Origin: an uncultured Pelagibacteraceae bacterium
Lineage (GTDB): Bacteria > Pseudomonadota > Alphaproteobacteria > Pelagibacterales > Pelagibacteraceae
DNA: 64,000 bases
Reading direction: 5' to 3'
NCBI GenBank assembly: GCA_902589725.1
Contig: CACITU010000004.1
Location: 32,834-96,833, forward strand
This document shows positions 62,362 to 64,000 of this stretch, in pieces (position 1 is the stretch's first letter; each line of letters starts with the position of its first letter). The position numbers were made by a program, and so were the translations under genes. A model generated the notes under the pieces. That model searched no databases. It was not told where the DNA came from and saw nothing but the letters and a program-made list of their open reading frames with translations.

Positions 62362-63284
62362 GCTTTAAGTTCTTTCCAAAAAGTTTTAGCTAAATTTTTT
62401 CCTGATAGTTCTAAGAGTGTTTTAAGTCCTGTTGGAGATGTAACATTAATATCTCCATTAAGTTTTTGATCAATAAAATCAATTCCTGCAAAAAAAATAT
62501 TTTCTTTTTTTAAATCTTTTGCGATTATTTTTGAAATTTTAATTTCTTTACTTGTTAATTTGATATTAATTGGTTTTGCTCCTTTACTCATATTGCTCAA
62601 AATTGAACCTTTTTTTGGCACTCTTGAAATTGCACCACATACTCTCCCATTAATAATAAATACTCTTTTATCCCCTTTACTTACTTTAGGTAGAAACTTT
62701 TGGCACATTATATGATCATGTTTTTTTATAAATTTATAAATAAATTTTGAATTAAACTTAGTTAGTAAATGAATATTATTTCCACTGAAACTATGGATGG
62801 GCTTTAAAATGACTTTTTTATTTTTTTTGAAAAATTTTTTTATTTCATCCATATTTTGGGTAAAAATAGTAGGTGGCATGTATTTTTGATATTTGGATGA
62901 ATACAATTTTTCAGAAATATTTCTAATAGAGGTAGGGTGATTAATTATTTTAACTTTAGTACGAATTGTATCTAAAATATATGTTGTAGAAATATACTCG
63001 AGATTAAAAGGTGGATCTTGACGTATAAGAATAAATTTACATTTTGTTAAATATAGATTTTGTTTTTTTAAGATTTTATAGAATTTTTTTTGTTTATAAT
63101 TAAATTTAATGAAAAAACCCTTAGCTATAACTTTTGAATTAACAACTGATAAATCTTTTGGATCGTAATAGAAAATTTTATATTTTTTTTTCTGAATTTC
63201 GTTTGCTAAAAATACACTTGTATCCGTTAAAGGATTTAGTTTAGAAGGATGATTTCCTTGAATAGCAACAATTTTATTTATCAT
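62358..63284 (-). CDS. gshB: Glutathione synthetase
   Basis: Joins gamma-glutamylcysteine and glycine. 308 aa in the ATP-grasp fold of E. coli-type GshB: LIRQDPPFNLEYISTTYILD, IINHPTSIRNISEKLYSSK, VILKPIHSFSGNNIHLL, KRVFIINGRVCGAISRVP and INVTSPTGLKTLLELSG. The chain is very Lys- and Ile-rich. It overlaps the gshA 3' end by 11 bp and the EamA gene by 4 bp. Confidence 0.94.
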   Translation of the reverse strand: MINKIVAIQGNHPSKLNPLTDTSVFLANEIQKKKYKIFYYDPKDLSVVNSKVIAKGFFIKFNYKQKKFYKILKKQNLYLTKCKFILIRQDPPFNLEYISTTYILDTIRTKVKIINHPTSIRNISEKLYSSKYQKYMPPTIFTQNMDEIKKFFKKNKKVILKPIHSFSGNNIHLLTKFNSKFIYKFIKKHDHIMCQKFLPKVSKGDKRVFIINGRVCGAISRVPKKGSILSNMSKGAKPINIKLTSKEIKISKIIAKDLKKENIFFAGIDFIDQKLNGDINVTSPTGLKTLLELSGKNLAKTFWKELKA

Positions 63285-64000
63285 ATAATTCGTTTAAATT
63301 TTCATTTTTTGAAAATTTACTAATCATATGATCTGCGTTTGTTGTCTTATTATCAATTACTTTTTGGAGATGATTTAGAAATATAGTTTCGTTATTACCT
63401 TTTTTGCTCAAAACATCTCTGTTCTCTAAACCTTTTTTTGAAAGATTTAAAAGTAAAGATGACCAATAAAGAAGATCTTTCCCCATTAATTGAGTATTGA
63501 AACCCTTTTGTGGTGCCTCTAAATAAGCGTTAATTATTTTATCATTATCCCACTTTGAAACTAGTTCATGAACTTCATCTAAATTTCCATAAAGCATACC
63601 AATATTGAAAGCTGGTCCCGCACACAAACAATCCCAGCCACAGGTATCCATAGATCTCAATTCAATATATTTTTTAACTCTGTTTTCAGTAAATATTGTA
63701 CTTAAGTGAGTTGTTAAGTCTGTTTCAGTTGGAAGTTTGTTTCCAATTTCTTTGATTTTTTTATCCATAAAATCTTTAAAAATATATTTCCTACCTGAAA
63801 TATATTGATCTTTATGTTGTATAAATAATATTGGAAAATTAATTACAAAATCAGCATATTTTTCAAAATTCATATTTTCAAAAAATAATTTAGGCAATCC
63901 ACCTCTTGAAGTGCTTTGCCATACCTTAGATCTATAAGATAAGTAGTTGCTTTTTTTTTTCTCTACAATTGATGAATTAGCAAACAAAGCAATAGAAATA
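63274..64000 (-). CDS. gshA: Glutamate-cysteine ligase, C-terminal part (cut by window edge)
   Basis: First step of glutathione synthesis. The frame is open to the edge, reading ISIALFANSS before the TTG at 63987, so the true start is beyond 64000. Seen: SKVWQSTSRGGLPKLFFENM, LRSMDTCGWDCLCAGPAFNI (family hallmark of the plant/proteobacterial type) and GLLYGNLDE-like GMLYGNLDE. About 242 of the usual ~450 residues. It overlaps gshB by 11 bp. Confidence 0.93.
   Translation of the reverse strand, partial: ISIALFANSSIVEKKKSNYLSYRSKVWQSTSRGGLPKLFFENMNFEKYADFVINFPILFIQHKDQYISGRKYIFKDFMDKKIKEIGNKLPTETDLTTHLSTIFTENRVKKYIELRSMDTCGWDCLCAGPAFNIGMLYGNLDEVHELVSKWDNDKIINAYLEAPQKGFNTQLMGKDLLYWSSLLLNLSKKGLENRDVLSKKGNNETIFLNHLQKVIDNKTTNADHMISKFSKNENLNELYDK

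Noticed and set aside
1..64000. tRNA and rRNA genes
   Set aside because: No GGTTCRANYC-type T-arm in an acceptor/anticodon context or rRNA core was seen in the short spacers; a tRNAscan run would be decisive.

Overview
The window is AT-rich (roughly 30% GC by eye, not counted), almost gap-free, and has short intergenic spaces and many 1-11 bp gene overlaps. Gene content (glycine riboswitch before gcvTHP, pxpABC, several EamA exporters, NADP-type Icd, creatinase and Mo-formate dehydrogenase in a very compact genome) suggests a streamlined marine alphaproteobacterium of the SAR11/Pelagibacterales type. This is an inference from content and style; the window has no rRNA, and I saw no tRNA.

Layout. 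2-2749: end of a urease operon (ureC partial, ureE, ureF, ureG). 2759-4409 (-): umuDC with a promoter and a LexA-type box. 4584-7677: a tiny ORF, a VOC protein, a GFA-type protein, a glycerate-kinase-like P-loop protein and a TolC-family protein. 7720-12905: recA (LexA-like box, strong terminator), alaS, and convergent icd. 12982-21068: psd, pssA, a GT8-like protein, rlmE, a guaB without CBS domains, a TPR protein, guaA, a VanZ-like protein, gloA, an MGMT-like protein and panB. 21069-25549: TerC-like and TPR proteins, pxpA divergent from pxpBC, and an EamA transporter. 25552-30096: promoter, tandem glycine riboswitch, gcvT-gcvH-gcvP. 30103-35075: FAD oxidoreductase, DUF1365, CFA-synthase-like methyltransferase, DUF3833 lipoprotein, SDR and TspO, a set resembling alphaproteobacterial photo-oxidative-stress genes. 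35078-45683: DAO-type oxidase, SelO, then a Mo-formate dehydrogenase locus (fdsA, a fused fdsG-fdsB, fdhD, an HPP protein, a SufU-like scaffold, mobA, moeA). 45733-48978: EamA exporter, creatinase, glycine amidinotransferase.

49360-53293 is a small genomic island. A 66-bp direct repeat (two mismatches), containing the 5' end of a small gene, flanks about 3.8 kb. Inside are three overlapping or coupled genes (76-aa helical protein, 206-aa winged-helix-like protein, 763-aa GHKL ATPase) and a 57-aa protein. The ends carry matched inner repeats and a 4x10-bp iteron array (TAGTGTG core), whose motif recurs inverted at the left junction. No integrase is visible. This is the best candidate for an undescribed system, perhaps a defence or selfish module.

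53300-64000: an unknown ORF, a secreted FG-GAP/ASPIC protein, a Cys-rich secreted protein, a phosphatidylcholine-synthase-like enzyme, a PhyH dioxygenase with two Gfo/Idh/MocA dehydrogenases, a MOSC protein, MFS and EamA transporters, gshB and the C-terminal part of gshA.

Metabolic thread (inference): creatinase would release urea for urease and sarcosine for a DAO-type oxidase. Glycine would go to the riboswitch-controlled cleavage system, and one-carbon units would end at formate dehydrogenase.
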